A DNA stretch of 64,000 nt from NCBI GenBank assembly GCA_910591455.2, contig OU342808.1, positions 8,878,904-8,942,903 on the forward strand, in the 5' to 3' direction. The DNA comes from Pholis gunnellus. Its lineage: Eukaryota; Chordata; Actinopteri; Perciformes; Pholidae. This document shows, piece by piece, positions 24,611-40,100 of this stretch. The position numbers and the translations under genes are program-made. Below the pieces are notes generated by a model that ran no database searches, was not told the DNA's origin, and saw nothing but the letters and a program-made list of their open reading frames with translations. Positions within the stretch are counted from its first letter, which is position 1, and each line of letters opens with the position of its first letter.

Positions 24611-25795
24611 GTATGCCATAAACAATTATTTATAATGAAGCTTAATAAAAAATGTCAGTGTAGTATGACAAAAACAGTCATTGAAAGAACATAGTATGAA
24701 ATGTAATGAGAAAGTCAATAGCAGTAAAAAGTCAAAATATACAGTAGAAGAAAGTCATGAAAAGTCTTAAAAAACGTCATAGTATACCTTGTTGAAAAAA
24801 GTAATTAAAAAAAAAAGATCTTGTATCGTATGACAAAAAAGTAATATATGTTGAAAAACGTCAAAGTCCAATGGTATGTCTAAAAATGATTAGTATAATA
24901 TGTAGAAAAAAAAGTGATAGTATAGTCTGTCCAAAAAAGTCATGAAAAAGTCATACTATAGCATGTCTAAAAAAATTAAATAGAAAATAGTATAGCAAGT
25001 AGAAAAAGAGTCATAGTATATAGCATGTCGAAAAAAGTTTTAAAGTCATAGCATATTGAAAAAGGTCATAAAAGAGTCATAGTATAGTATGTCGAAAAGT
25101 CATAAAAGTCATAGCATGTCGAAAAAAGTCATAGTATAGCATGTGTAAGAAAGTCATAAAAAAGGCATGGTATACATAGCATGTCAAAATAAGTCATAGT
25201 ATAGTATGTCAAAATGAGGCATGAAAAGTTAAAATATTTTATGAAAAAGTCATAAAAAGTCAGTATAGTATGTTGAAAACACTCATAGTATAGCATGTTG
25301 AAATAAGGCATGAAAAAGTCATAGTATAGTATGTTGAAAAAAGTTGTAAAAAGTCATAGTATAGTTTGTTGTGAAAAGGTATGAACAAGTCATAGTATAG
25401 CATGTCGAAATAAGTCATAAAAAAGTCATAGTATGGTATGTCTTAAAAATTCAAAAAAACGTCATAGTATAGTATGTCGAAAAAAGTAAAAAAAGAGTCC
25501 GTATACTGTGTCGAAAAAAGTCAATTCATAGTATAGCATGTCGTGAAAATGTATGAAAAGGTCATTGTATAGCATGTCAAAATAAGTCATAAAAAGTCAT
25601 AGTATAGTATGTCAAAATGAGGCATGAAAAGTTAAAACATTTTATGAATAAGTCATAAAAAGTCAGTATAGTATGTCGGAAAAAACTCATAGTATAGCAT
25701 GTCGAAAAAAGTCGTAAAAAAGTCATACAATAGTATGTCAAAATGAGGTATGGTAAAAGAAAAAAAGTCATAAAAACGCCACACTACTGTAACGC
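24607..25795. repeat. Tandem array of GTCATAGTATAGTATGTCGAAAAA units
   Basis: About 1.2 kb of imperfect repeats built on gtcatagtatagyatgtcraaaaa with spacers such as gtcataaaaa. Spacing varies and there are higher-order repeats: a stretch containing aggcatgaaaagttaaa recurs near 25216 and 25620. Open frames across it are artefacts. Relatives occur in mier3 intron 12, at 26205-26245 and in elac1 intron 4. Confidence 0.9.
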
Positions 25796-26174
25796 TACTT
25801 TTTTCGATAGCATGTCTCTTGATGACACACTGGATTGCAGCCTTCCCACTTCACCGGGCAGGGACGCTAGCTCATCCCGGACGAGCCCCCGATTGTTACC
25901 GGCACCAGACAGGGGAAACCTGGACCAGCACCAAAGGTTACACATGCTAGGAAGCACTGCGTAGACGATAGATATAACATACACACACTTTACTCTTAGT
26001 ACTTGGCTCACACATTAATAATACATACATACATTTCTGCTGACATGTATTCAACATTAGCATCATATATAGAGGATGTTCTATGCTAGAACATCCTTAC
26101 GTGTCATCCGCTCTCTCACGCAACAGAGCTTGGCGCAACAACCACGTTAGAACATGACTGGCATTGTCAAGTTT
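25796..26174. other. Unassigned insert interrupting the tandem array
   Basis: The array stops near 25795 and a short relic of it resumes near 26209. The sequence between is GC-richer (for example catcccggacgagcccccga) and contains the hairpin 26073-26097. It could be part of an LTR retrotransposon or another insertion. No terminal repeats or target duplication were identified and no protein is recognisable. Confidence 0.35.
26073..26097. repeat. Hairpin: 10-bp perfect stem, 5-nt loop
   Basis: aggatgttct is followed by atgct and then the exact reverse complement agaacatcct. It lies in the unassigned insert. It could be part of a transposon end or chance. Confidence 0.75.
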
Positions 26175-26208
26175 ATGAATATATATGTATATATACATAT
26201 ATATTCAT
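26175..26208. repeat. 34-bp perfect palindrome, AT-rich
   Basis: The half site atgaatatatatgtata is followed directly by its reverse complement with no loop. It marks the point where the unassigned insert ends and array-like sequence (taagtcgtagtatagtatg) resumes. It could extrude as a cruciform. Confidence 0.9.
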
Positions 26209-26452
26209 TATAAGTCGTAGTATAGTATGCCATTAAAATGTCATAAAACAAGCACAATAGCTGCGACCACACGTGTATAAATTCACTCACACACACCTCG
26301 TTGTTGTAGGGAGGGCACAGCTTTGTGGACCAATGAACTGATGGGCAAACCGAATGAGATAGAGTTGTTAGTCATAACTAAAAATGTCTATCCGCTGACT
26401 CCAATGTTGTCTCTCACCAGTGTCTGCGAGAAGTGGTTCTTGCGTTATGAAC

Positions 26453-27045
26453 GAATGTAAAAGGCATTAAGTAGCAGAAGTAGGTTTCTCACCACCCAGT
26501 GAACTCTCGTAAATGTGATATTTTATTAATATCTCTGTTGTGAGACTTGTGTCTGCAAAAAAGCACTAAATAAATTGATTTTATATTTTATATTGGGTTT
26601 TGAATAAAAAAAAACACCTTCCTAATAAAAACCTACACAATTTGAAAACATATATCCAGAAATATAGACAATCACAAATGTCACAATGAGAATTGTTCAA
26701 GAAGCTGTCTTTATTGTCATAAGACTTGTACATAAACATTGAGTTGTTTTTTTCTTCCTTTTATTAAACATTATTATATATTTTCTGTTGTACTTAAATA
26801 CCATGTGTACAGATCCAGAAAAAGGTTCAGAAAAGGCTACATGTTCTTTATCATCACAGAAAAGACGTAAGAAGATTTTTCAGATTCATATAAGATCGGT
26901 TTAATACTCTGTTTGGTGTACTAACACTACAAACCTAAAGAAAACACAAGTGAGACAGAAACATACCCCTTGATTATTCATATAATTTCATTTAAAGACT
27001 TTCTACTAAATAAATTAGCTTAAAATGTGGTCTTTTTGTTGGGGA
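26453..27045 (+). repeat. Copy 2 of the duplicated mier3 3' UTR end, next to the elac1 3' end
   Basis: It is collinear with 23723-24363 and in the same orientation. It lacks about 70 bp of copy 1. The AATAAA of copy 1 is lost: the site reads atccagaaaaagg where copy 1 has atccagaaataaag. On the other strand it offers AATAAA (complement of tttatt at 26710-26715) about 700 bp past the elac1 stop, so elac1 transcripts may end in this segment. Confidence 0.85.
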
Positions 27046-27413
27046 ATCAATAGAGTCCCAATTAGTATAACGATCAGTTGTCATGGAATCCTACATAGAA
27101 CTTTCCAAGTGTCTGAGCCACCCGTGAGCTTGACAGTGGATGTGTTGATGAAGGCTGTGCGATACGGTCGAGGACAAGCAAGGGGACCTTGAGCAGAGAT
27201 TGTGTTGTCGACGGCTGTTTCCAAGTTCAAGAGTGAGCGGACAAGCTCAACTTTACAGTAAAAGTGCTCAGACTCACAAACTTTGAAAATCTACAGTCTC
27301 ATTGTAAAAAAAAGTGTAAACTCACTTATGCTGATAATGACAGTTAAAAGCTAAACCTAGTAAGTGAGTTGAACTTGAACTGAGATTGTCAATATAAAAA
27401 CTAAATTAGTAGT

Positions 27414-30835
<3,422 letters not shown>

Positions 30836-31330
30836 CCTCCCAAAGTCACAGGACGGCGGGTGATAACAGGCTACGAGTAGAACTCAGGAGTCATGTATGC
30901 AACACTCAGTATTGTAAACAGTCACACTGTGATGACGTGTAACGAGCGACGGTGCGGCGTTCAGGTAAAGTCAGATTTTCGAGAAGTCTAGGGCCCAATC
31001 TCAATGTCCCCCCTAAAGCCTCAAACCCTGAACCCGCAAGGACTTACTGACGTCACCTGGTAAGTGGGTGAGTGTGAGAGACTGTGAGGGCTTGAAATGG
31101 TGTAAATAGGAACGGGACAGCACTTTGCTGCAACATATCACGTTACCATGAAAACGACAAAAAATGTGATGTATAATTGTGTGTATTTATTTTATACTTT
31201 GTACTCCCTGATTTGAACGTCTTCCACACTCTTTCCTCACAAAATGAGAGGTAATTTCTTATAATCTATTCACTCGTTTTTGTCAAAACAACTTCAATAA
31301 CAAAATCAAATATTTGATGAATAAATAAAT
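30836..31330 (-). promoter_or_regulatory. elac1: Presumed elac1 5' UTR and promoter between elac1 and me2
   Basis: Only about 0.5 kb separates the elac1 start from the likely end of the me2 transcript. The part nearest elac1 is richer in CpG (taacgagcgacggtgcggcg near 30941-30960). No TATA box or other definite core element was recognised. The position is inferred from gene layout. Confidence 0.4.
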
Positions 31331-31350
31331 ACAAATTCTCTGATTTCAAG

Positions 31351-34157
31351 TTTATTTTTTGTTCCATCTTTAACCCTTAATGTTTCTGTGTAAATTGAAT
31401 AAGACAGGCTGAACACACGTGAGCTTCAGAAACACAACTCAAAACCAAAGAGAAGGCACTATATGAATGCACATGGATTTATGGGTAAGACAAGAATCAT
31501 GTCAGCAAAACAATCACCAAATTCTTACACAAGAAAGTAAAAGCTCACATTGGACGATTACAGTCAGTAACAACAACAACTTGATAGACAGCCAGACAAC
31601 ACTTTCTGAAATAATAGTTTCTAAATAGTTTCTTTGAAATAAAATTATTTTAAAAATTGTACAAAACTTTGCCTTTAATAACATATTGTGTTCAAAACCA
31701 TAAGGTGCAGTCTATCAGAGGAACAACTGCACATTGAATACAACACAATAAAATAATTTCATACAAGACTAGCATCTCTTTTACGTTCATACTGTTGAGT
31801 TGTTTCTCAGCTCTGCCTTCAGCTTGCTGTGAGGTCTACATCAAGGAACATAAAGTGATTATAAATAAACACTGAACACTGTGCAGGTGGTTGGAATACA
31901 ATATCCTGAGGTTAAAAATGAGCGTGGCCTATAATAGACTAAGACTAACGCATGATTCCGTCAATGCCCTTGACAAGCAGGTGTCTAAGGCAATACTATG
32001 AATGAAGTAGATTATTGGTAGTTTTAATGCAACACATTTTAGCTTGCGAGGGTGGGTTTATGCGTCTGTGTCCAGTATACATGGTCCGGGTTTCTCAAGA
32101 CTCAGATTTCACATTAAACACATCTTTTTGTTTAAATCTTTGGATCACCCACTGTAATATACTGCAGCAGTCTGTCTCAGCACAGAGCAACAATATACAG
32201 ATCTTATCAATAACAAGATAAGTACAGTACATTCAATTGACATTTACAGATGTGGAATATTAGGAAAATATATCTTAGATATCTTACTTTGTAACCTTGA
32301 GGAAGTTGCCATCTGCCATAACTGACTACTGAGCTGCATAGATACTCACTGGATTTGACACAAGACGTCTAAAACAAATGCTCGATTAAATGTTTGTGTC
32401 AATAGAAAACCCTTTTTCTCGCGACACTTAGTATAATAGTTAAAGTTGACTTGATAGCATGACCTGGTTTCTTCATCAGAAACATATATTGTCAGTAACA
32501 ATCTATCTGATCATCTTGTAGGCACCATTACCTTGAGCATCAAGTACTGCATATTAAAAATGCCAGTAAGGACATGAACACGACCAGAAACTGTCATTTT
32601 CAGAATGTAGTGAATCTGCAATTTCATTCTACTTATTCTTTGAATATTGGCTTGTGTTTTTCTTAATGCATTTCATGTCTTATACACAGCACTTTATGCT
32701 ATACATATAAACCTGCCTAAGGTCAATCTCGTTCTTGTGTTAATCTGCCATAATCTGACGTAGTTAGTGTCATCCATTATTATTAATGATGATCATAGAC
32801 AGTGAATAGAAGCCTAGCCTGTACATTTGTTGTTCTGTTGAATATGTTCCAAGGAGTGAAACCCACACACACCAAGCTGCCAAAAACAAACATGGATTTA
32901 CTTAACACAACTTTATAAATACTCTTTCCATAGACAGTATCAGGTTCTACAAATATTTATGCACAGTACACAAAATAGAATTACAATAGAACACACTATT
33001 TATCCAATCATTTTATCCTGCACTTTGCTTTCTTAAATGTTTAGAGTATAATTTATGTTCAATTTGTATATTTCATTTATCCAAGGGGTAATTTCTAGGG
33101 ATGGATTCTTTTTACCACAAATCATTATAAGAGGTGTTGATGAGAGACTTTCTAATGAATATACAGCATAAGGGCAGCACAACTAAATACACTCCCATCA
33201 AATAAAATACATTTAGAGAAAGAAATACAATGTGACAAAAGCATCCAAACAAAAACAATGCTGGAGTGGACGTTGGTCTCTGGTGTTGTTAGGAATCATT
33301 TTCATTTAACGGTCTTTTTTTAGATCTTCCCTACATTTCTGTCCTGAGTAACAATGTTTCTTCTCTTTCTCTCCTAGTTTGCACACAAAGGCCGAGTACT
33401 TTAACCCTCTACTTTACTAGACCTTCTAAGATAAGCACTGTTGCCCGATTTAAGCATACGTGAAAAAGGAGTCTTTAACCACATGTTTTATACCGGACAT
33501 TGGTTGGATTAGTGAAGCCATCAGAGGCCCACATGATGTGAAAAAAGGCAATGTTAATATCCGAACTGCATATTAATGCATGGATTAATTTAGGCAATCT
33601 TTAGGTAAATACATATAGTCAGAGTAGTAGTAAGTGCTAACCAAAGGTGAACGTCTGATTCAGGAGTGTACACAACTCTTTTGCATCACATTATAGTTAC
33701 AAATACATACAAAAATGGAGTGACTACCTTACAAAATAGGTGAAAAAGATGATAGTATTGTAGATGGCATTTTCTAACAAAAGGGTAACTTATTCCCTGG
33801 TTAATTATGACTAAAAATAAAGGTGGTAGATGATAACACTGAAACCAGATTCCCACACTGCCTTTCTCCACCACCAGGGGGCCCTCCAGGTGCTGTGCAG
33901 GTTTAAATGTGATGCAGAGGTGATAAAGAACTGGGATGTGAAGTGAAAGTGTCCATTTAAATATCCTCATTCAAATTCCACTTTCACAGTTCTAATACGA
34001 CGTGTTTAGTGCAAATGCAGTCACATGGCAGCAAAAAGGGGCTTGTACTGCCTAATTTTCAGAAGTAGATGTTTTCACTAAGGTAACTATGATCATCTCA
34101 AGTTATCTGTGATTAAGAGGTAAGTGGAAAACAAAGAGCACAGATAGTGGGCTGCTT
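31351..34157 (-). other. me2: Presumed me2 3' untranslated region
   Basis: The me2 stop is at 34158-34160. The stretch beyond it on the minus strand has no coding exon. AATAAA on the minus strand (complement of tttatt at 31351-31356) is a suitable terminal polyadenylation signal; earlier signals would give shorter forms. It includes the CTCF-like motif at 33871-33885. Confidence 0.45.
33871..33885 (+). promoter_or_regulatory. CTCF-like motif
   Basis: ccaccagggggccct fits the CTCF core closely (CCACCAGGGGGC), inside the probable me2 3' UTR. The match is by eye. Confidence 0.45.
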
Positions 34158-37100
34158 CTATTCGGTCTTGGGGGTGAAGCTGACATCTGGCCAGTCGTAG
34201 GTATCTGGCTCGAAGGAGTCGTAGCGGGTGTCCCACACAGTTGCACGTACAAAGCTGTCCTTGTCCGCAGGCTCAGGGTAGCGAAACGCCATACCTTTAG
34301 CATAGACAAACTCCACCACCTACAGCGAGAAAAAAAAAGTGGAGCATTGAGAAATACTGAGAGGCAGATACAAATAGAAAACACAGACGCAAGTACTTCG
34401 CGGACATAAACGAAGATATACTGACCAAACGTTACTGCACAACTACAGCCAAATAAGACTGGGAAGCAATATTGTGTCATCAAAATGTCATCTTAAGTTG
34501 TTCAAAGCCAACTAGCATAATGTTACAGCAGACGATGATAGAAGAAGCCAAATTTAGGCGGGAACAGTTAAGGTTTGGACGAACAATAACAGGTTCATCA
34601 ACAGCCGAAACATTCAGTTGTCTTTCGTTTTGTCAGCAAGAGAAATGATCATTTTCAGGAGACTTGCCTTGACAGCCATCTGGAGAGAGACCTCTCTGAT
34701 GTTGGAGAGAGGAGGATAGAGTCTGCCTTCCTTCAGCTCTTTATCCGTCACCTGCTCTGCAAGGGTCTGGAAGGAGTAAAAAAAAAAATACTTTTAGAGT
34801 TAAGGTGAATTTCTGGGGTCCAAAAAACAGAGACATACAAACTACTATCACTAACAGCACATTTCTCTGCTGTTTGCCATCTACGTAAGTGTGAAGTCAT
34901 AAAAACAATATGTGCTTTTAAATAAGACAACATAACAAGATATAAAAGAAACAAGACCAAACCACTACTACTCATATTACAAAACATGCAAGTGACGGTG
35001 TCTTCTTCATGCAAAATATTCAAATATTGAACAAAGAATGCTGGCAAGACATCATCTTGTGATTCATATCATTGATCAGTGTAATCAAATCAAACGGAAG
35101 AACATAGATGGAAAAAGTGCAAAGCAGCATCAGCCTTTTTTAAAGCACCTCATCTGTTATCAGTTAGTCTAGAGAGAGGGGACAGGAGACATCAAAGGGT
35201 TAAAGAGGGTTTCTATGACCATATACAGCGTATGTACACATGACCGAGTCAGCAAGAAAGTGCAGGATGGGGTAAAGATCAACTTCAGAAAGTTAAAAGA
35301 AGAGATAGACAGAGAAGTACAGACCTTGGCAGCCTCTAAGAACACGGTGTCACTGATGTGTCTCACTCCACTCAGGATCACAGCCAAGGCCACACCTGCA
35401 AAGCACACACACGTGTTATAAACAGACTGCATTTGCAGAGTTAGTTTATCATCTAATTATTTTCCGCAGAGTGAAAACATTGTACAAACACTAGGCGTTG
35501 GTTAAGTTATTCACAGTATTTTTTAATGTCCAGGGAATCTGTAGATAATCCATACTCTCTTGTGGTCATTAATGTAAATGATGAATATTTATTTGATTTT
35601 TTTTCACCAGGGAAGATGTACGCGTTGTTTCCTTGTCCAGGGGTGTAGACGCGGCCATCACTCAGAGTCACTGGACCAAATGGACTGCCACTGGCAAAAA
35701 GACATCTACCCTATGGGACAAAGAAACAAAGGGTGACAGAGTGACGATGGGAAAAATAGAAAGGACAATAACAAGAAGAGTGATTTGACAGCACAGGAAC
35801 TTCTAATGCTTAATTCCGGAGTTAGTCAAAAAGAAAGAAAGGAAAGGAAAGAACCGTGTACATCAGTGAGTGTGTAGGCGTCCTCTGCTGTGCACTCTGC
35901 TTTAGTGGTTGGGTTACTCAGGGCAAAGATAATTGGTCTTTCGTTCAGGGTTCCCATGGTCTTGATGACATCATGGGTGAACAGACGTCCAGCTCCTGAC
36001 ACACCTGGAAGTAGGAAAGAGAAGTGTTGGTCAGACTGTGTTTGTGATCCATCAATACTGCATTAGCGGAGCCTGCAATTACAGCACACTAAGGATGATT
36101 TAATGAGCACATAAATAGCCTAAATATAAAATAAAGTTATTCAATTGACCTGATCTGGATCAAATACACAGACACAAATACAGAAAGTCAGATGTTCCTC
36201 ACCAATGATAGCTGTGGGTTTGATGGTGTTGACGGCTTCTAGGAAGCTCTGTACAGTCCCTGGACTGTCATGAACAAATGCCTCCTGGTTAGAGTCCGTT
36301 TCCTGTGGTCTGCCCTGGAATCACAAACATCAACATAAATATAGTAAAACCTCTGTTCATCAATAATACAGTATATCAACAGTGAGCCAGACAGGAAGCC
36401 ACACAGACACACAATGTATGTTCTGGTCACACAGACTAACCTTTACTAGTAAGCCATCTTTATCGTACAGCCAGATCTTCTCTCTGGCCTCAGCTTGGGT
36501 CAACCCTCTCTCCATCATGGCCATGACAATCAGATTGGCAATACCAAGGGCAGCCTAAAGAGGAAATATTCACTATAAGTTACACTTAAAGTGCTAGGAC
36601 AGTGTATCCTTAATACAATGTAACCCTTATTTTCCAATCAGAGAATGCCTATGCAAATCCACCGTTTCCCCAGAAAGGTTCTGGTCAATGTTCAGCATCA
36701 GTTTGGATTCTTTTAAGATCTTAAGTAATGTTGGATTCTCATTTCTTATTGGCATTACCAGCTCTGGTCAGTAGGAGGTCGTATGGCCTGTAGAATGTAT
36801 TTTGATATATGGGACTTTCACATTAAAAATTGGATAGAAAAAAAGAACTAAAAGAAAACCAAGAGAACTTGAGTTGGCTGACTAATAGATAAAGATGATC
36901 TTACCTCTCCAGCTCCCAGGAAAAGCACCCGATGTTCAGTGATGGGTTTGCCAACGGCTTTCTGAGCTGCTAACAGACCAGCAAGGGCTACAGCCGCAGT
37001 GCCTGGAAACATGCAGAAGAACAGTAAACAATAAAGTGTCTGAAGAAAACAGATAAATCCCTATTTGTTTAGATTGGAGGGTTCACTTAATGATTTAATT

Positions 37101-40100
37101 ATGTTGTGCTTGTTGTTCAGCCTTCTTAAATTGCCTTTCAGACAACATGAACGCATTGTGTTTCAGCACCCAAATCTCAGCTGTCAGTGGTTCCTCGACC
37201 TAAACACAGGTGAGTTTTCAAAAAGGTTCCTGCTTCTAACTGCATTTCCTTGCAGCCGTAATGTGAATAAAGGTCACAATTTGTTCAATGAAATGGATTA
37301 TTTAATTCAAGAAAGTATCAGGTTTCTGCAATTTAATTTTCATGGTGAAGTGAAAAGAAACAGCTGGCTGGAAGGTAGAAAATCAATCTAAAAACATGGT
37401 TCTTTAAAAAACACCAACTGAACTTTTTTTAAACTTAATTCATGTAAACTTTATGGCATATGCTGTGTGAAGAGTTAAATGTGAACCTTGGATATCATCG
37501 TTGAAGGTGCAGTACTTCTCCCTGTACTTCCTGAGGAAGCGGAAGGCATTGTGGTTCCCGAAGTCTTCAAATTGGATCAGTGTGTCCTGCCCGTATTTTT
37601 CCACCACAGCCTCCATGAACTCATCAATCAGATCATCGTAAGCTTGAGACTGATCTCGATGCTGGTACAGGCCCATGTACAGCGGATCCTTGAGGAGAGT
37701 CTGATTGGAGGGCAAAGAGAAATGTATAAAGCATAATGCATGTGCATGCATACCGTATACAGAAAACATACACATAACCATCCTACCTCATTGTTTGTGC
37801 CCACATCTATTGCCACAGGCAGGCATCTCTCAGGTCTAATGCCAGCACAGGCAGTGTACAGGCAAAGTTTTCCGACAGGGATGCCCATTCCGTATACACC
37901 CAGGTCCCCTAATCCTAAAATACGCTGTCCATCAGTTACTACTACAGCCTACAGAAGAAGGGAGATGGAAACAAAGGTAGGCAAAATTGCAAACATTTAA
38001 CAAGCGCACAATTGTGAACAACAATAAACTGGTCTAGCAGGTAAATGTACTGTGAACAGTGCTGGGTTGATTAAAAAGACTTCCCCAGACTTACTGTGAC
38101 ATTTTAAACTGATTTTGATGAATGTGTAGTTGTTAACCCATATCTGCATATTCACAGCTCATTTCTAAAATCGTCAGTCTATGGGTTTGAGAGGGATGAA
38201 CGACTCAAGTACACTCTTTGATAAGTGGTGTTACTGTGGTGAGGAGTTCAGGTACTCACTGCAACAGTAGTCTCTGGCCAGTTGTCCAGGATGGAACGAA
38301 TGTGTCCTTTGTCACGAATAGAGATGAACAAGCCTCTGGTGAGAAAAACAAGACGATGGGATGAGAACTTTAACGATCAAGGAGAGATTTTATATATTAC
38401 AAACTATAGAAAAACAAAAAACATATCTCCACTGCAAAACATCTTTAAAGGGGACATATTGTGCCCATATTCAGGTTCATATTTGCATTTGGGGTTTCTA
38501 TTAGAACATGTTTACATTACAATTGTGTCTGCCTGAATATTACTGTATTCACCTTCTGCCTGAAATGTTCTGTTTTAGCGCCTGTCTCTTTTAGCCCCCC
38601 TCCTCTGTTCTGATTGGCTTGCGAGATATGGCCCACCTTTGCAAAGGTAAATGACAGAAATTGTGTTTTGGTTGGTGGTGTTTGTTAGTTGGTCATGTGT
38701 TGGTGTTTTGGTTGGTTGTGTTTTGGTTGGTTGAGTCTCGGTTGTGTTTCAATTGGAAGTGTCTTGGTAGTTGCTTGGTAAAGTTATGGTTGGTTAGCTT
38801 GTTTTGGTTGTTGATTGGTTGGTTGGTTGTGTGTTGGTTGGTTGGTTGGTTGTGTATAGGTTGTGTTTTGGTTTGTGTTGTTTGATTGGGCATTGGTTGG
38901 TTGTGTCTCGGTTCTGTTTTAGTTAGTTGTGTCTTGGATGTATTTGTGTTGGTTTGTGGTTGGTTGTGTGTTGATGATTGATTAGTTGGTTGTGTGCTGG
39001 TTAATTGGTTGGTTGGTTGGCAGGTTGTGTGTTGGTTGGTTGCCTTGGTTGTGTTCTGTTTGGGTGGTTGGTGGTGTTTCACTTGGTTAGTGTTTTTTTG
39101 TGTTTGGTTGTATTTTGGTTGTGTGTTGGTTGGCTGTGTTTTGGTGGTGTTTTGGTTGGAGGTGTCTTGGTTGTTTTTGGTTGGTTGGTTGGTTGACTAC
39201 ACGTTAGGTGGATGTGTTTTGGTTTGTTGGTTATTTATTGGTTAGTTGGTTGTGTGTCGATTGGTTAGTTGGTTGTGTGTTGGTTGATTGGTTGGTTGTG
39301 TGTTGGTTGGTTATGTATAGGTTGTGTTTTGGTAGGTTGGTTAGTTGTGATTTGGATTTGTGTTGGTTGCCAGTCGGCAATTCCTTTTTCAAAATCAACT
39401 TGGAAATGTGTACGCGTGGATCAACCTCATATTCCGCCCTCTACACGAGGCATCGTCAATGCAAAACACTCCATGAATGTTTATGCATATAAGTAAGACA
39501 CTTGGCCTGTATTATGATTCGGACTGATAATGAGGATAAGGAGTGATTGTGAAAGAGCTCCCATTGGCTTTATTTTCAGAATTTTCTAATTTACCAAATC
39601 CCTATGTGCAGGTGGTGAAGATGTGCCAGGTGAGGTAACTGGAGAAGGCAGAGTGTGTGGCGCACTGTGGTGTCTCCAGTGAGCTTTACACAAAAAGCTA
39701 TATGAAAACTAAAATCATACTTGGTTCTATATGCACAGTTTAAGAAGATATTAGTGAAAACTATTGATTCTCTGTTATACAATTCTTCAATGCTATATGA
39801 AGTCTTGGATATCTAAGGGCGATAATAATGTCATCAGCTGCTGTGCGCTCTATTTTACTACTTGATTCTTGATTTAGCTTTACTGCATGCTTACTTGGGT
39901 CGTCTAAAGATATGCCCATAATGTGTGCAGGCCAGGCCTACAGTGGGAGTGTAGACGATTGGCATCAATTCTTCTATGTCTTCCATCAACACCCTGTAGA
40001 AAAGCCTCTCGTTCCTTTCCTGGATGCCCATCAAGTAGATGTACCTGGGTGAAAAAGTAGGAAAGAGAGAGAGGAAAAGTTAGAAGGTGATATTTCAGAT

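Noticed and set aside
24607..25795. CRISPR-like array
   Set aside because: Units vary in length and sequence, spacers are not unique, there are no cas genes, and the DNA is from a vertebrate nucleus.
23723..27045. Direct repeats about 600 bp long flanking 2.1 kb, read as the LTRs of a retrotransposon
   Set aside because: The repeats do not start TG and end CA, no primer-binding site or gag/pol remains lie between them, and copy 1 is the end of the mier3 3' UTR. Segmental duplication fits better.
38661..39496. Trp/Leu/Val-rich open frames that look like membrane proteins
   Set aside because: They are produced by the G/T minisatellite in a me2 intron, with no start context, homology or conserved composition beyond the repeat.
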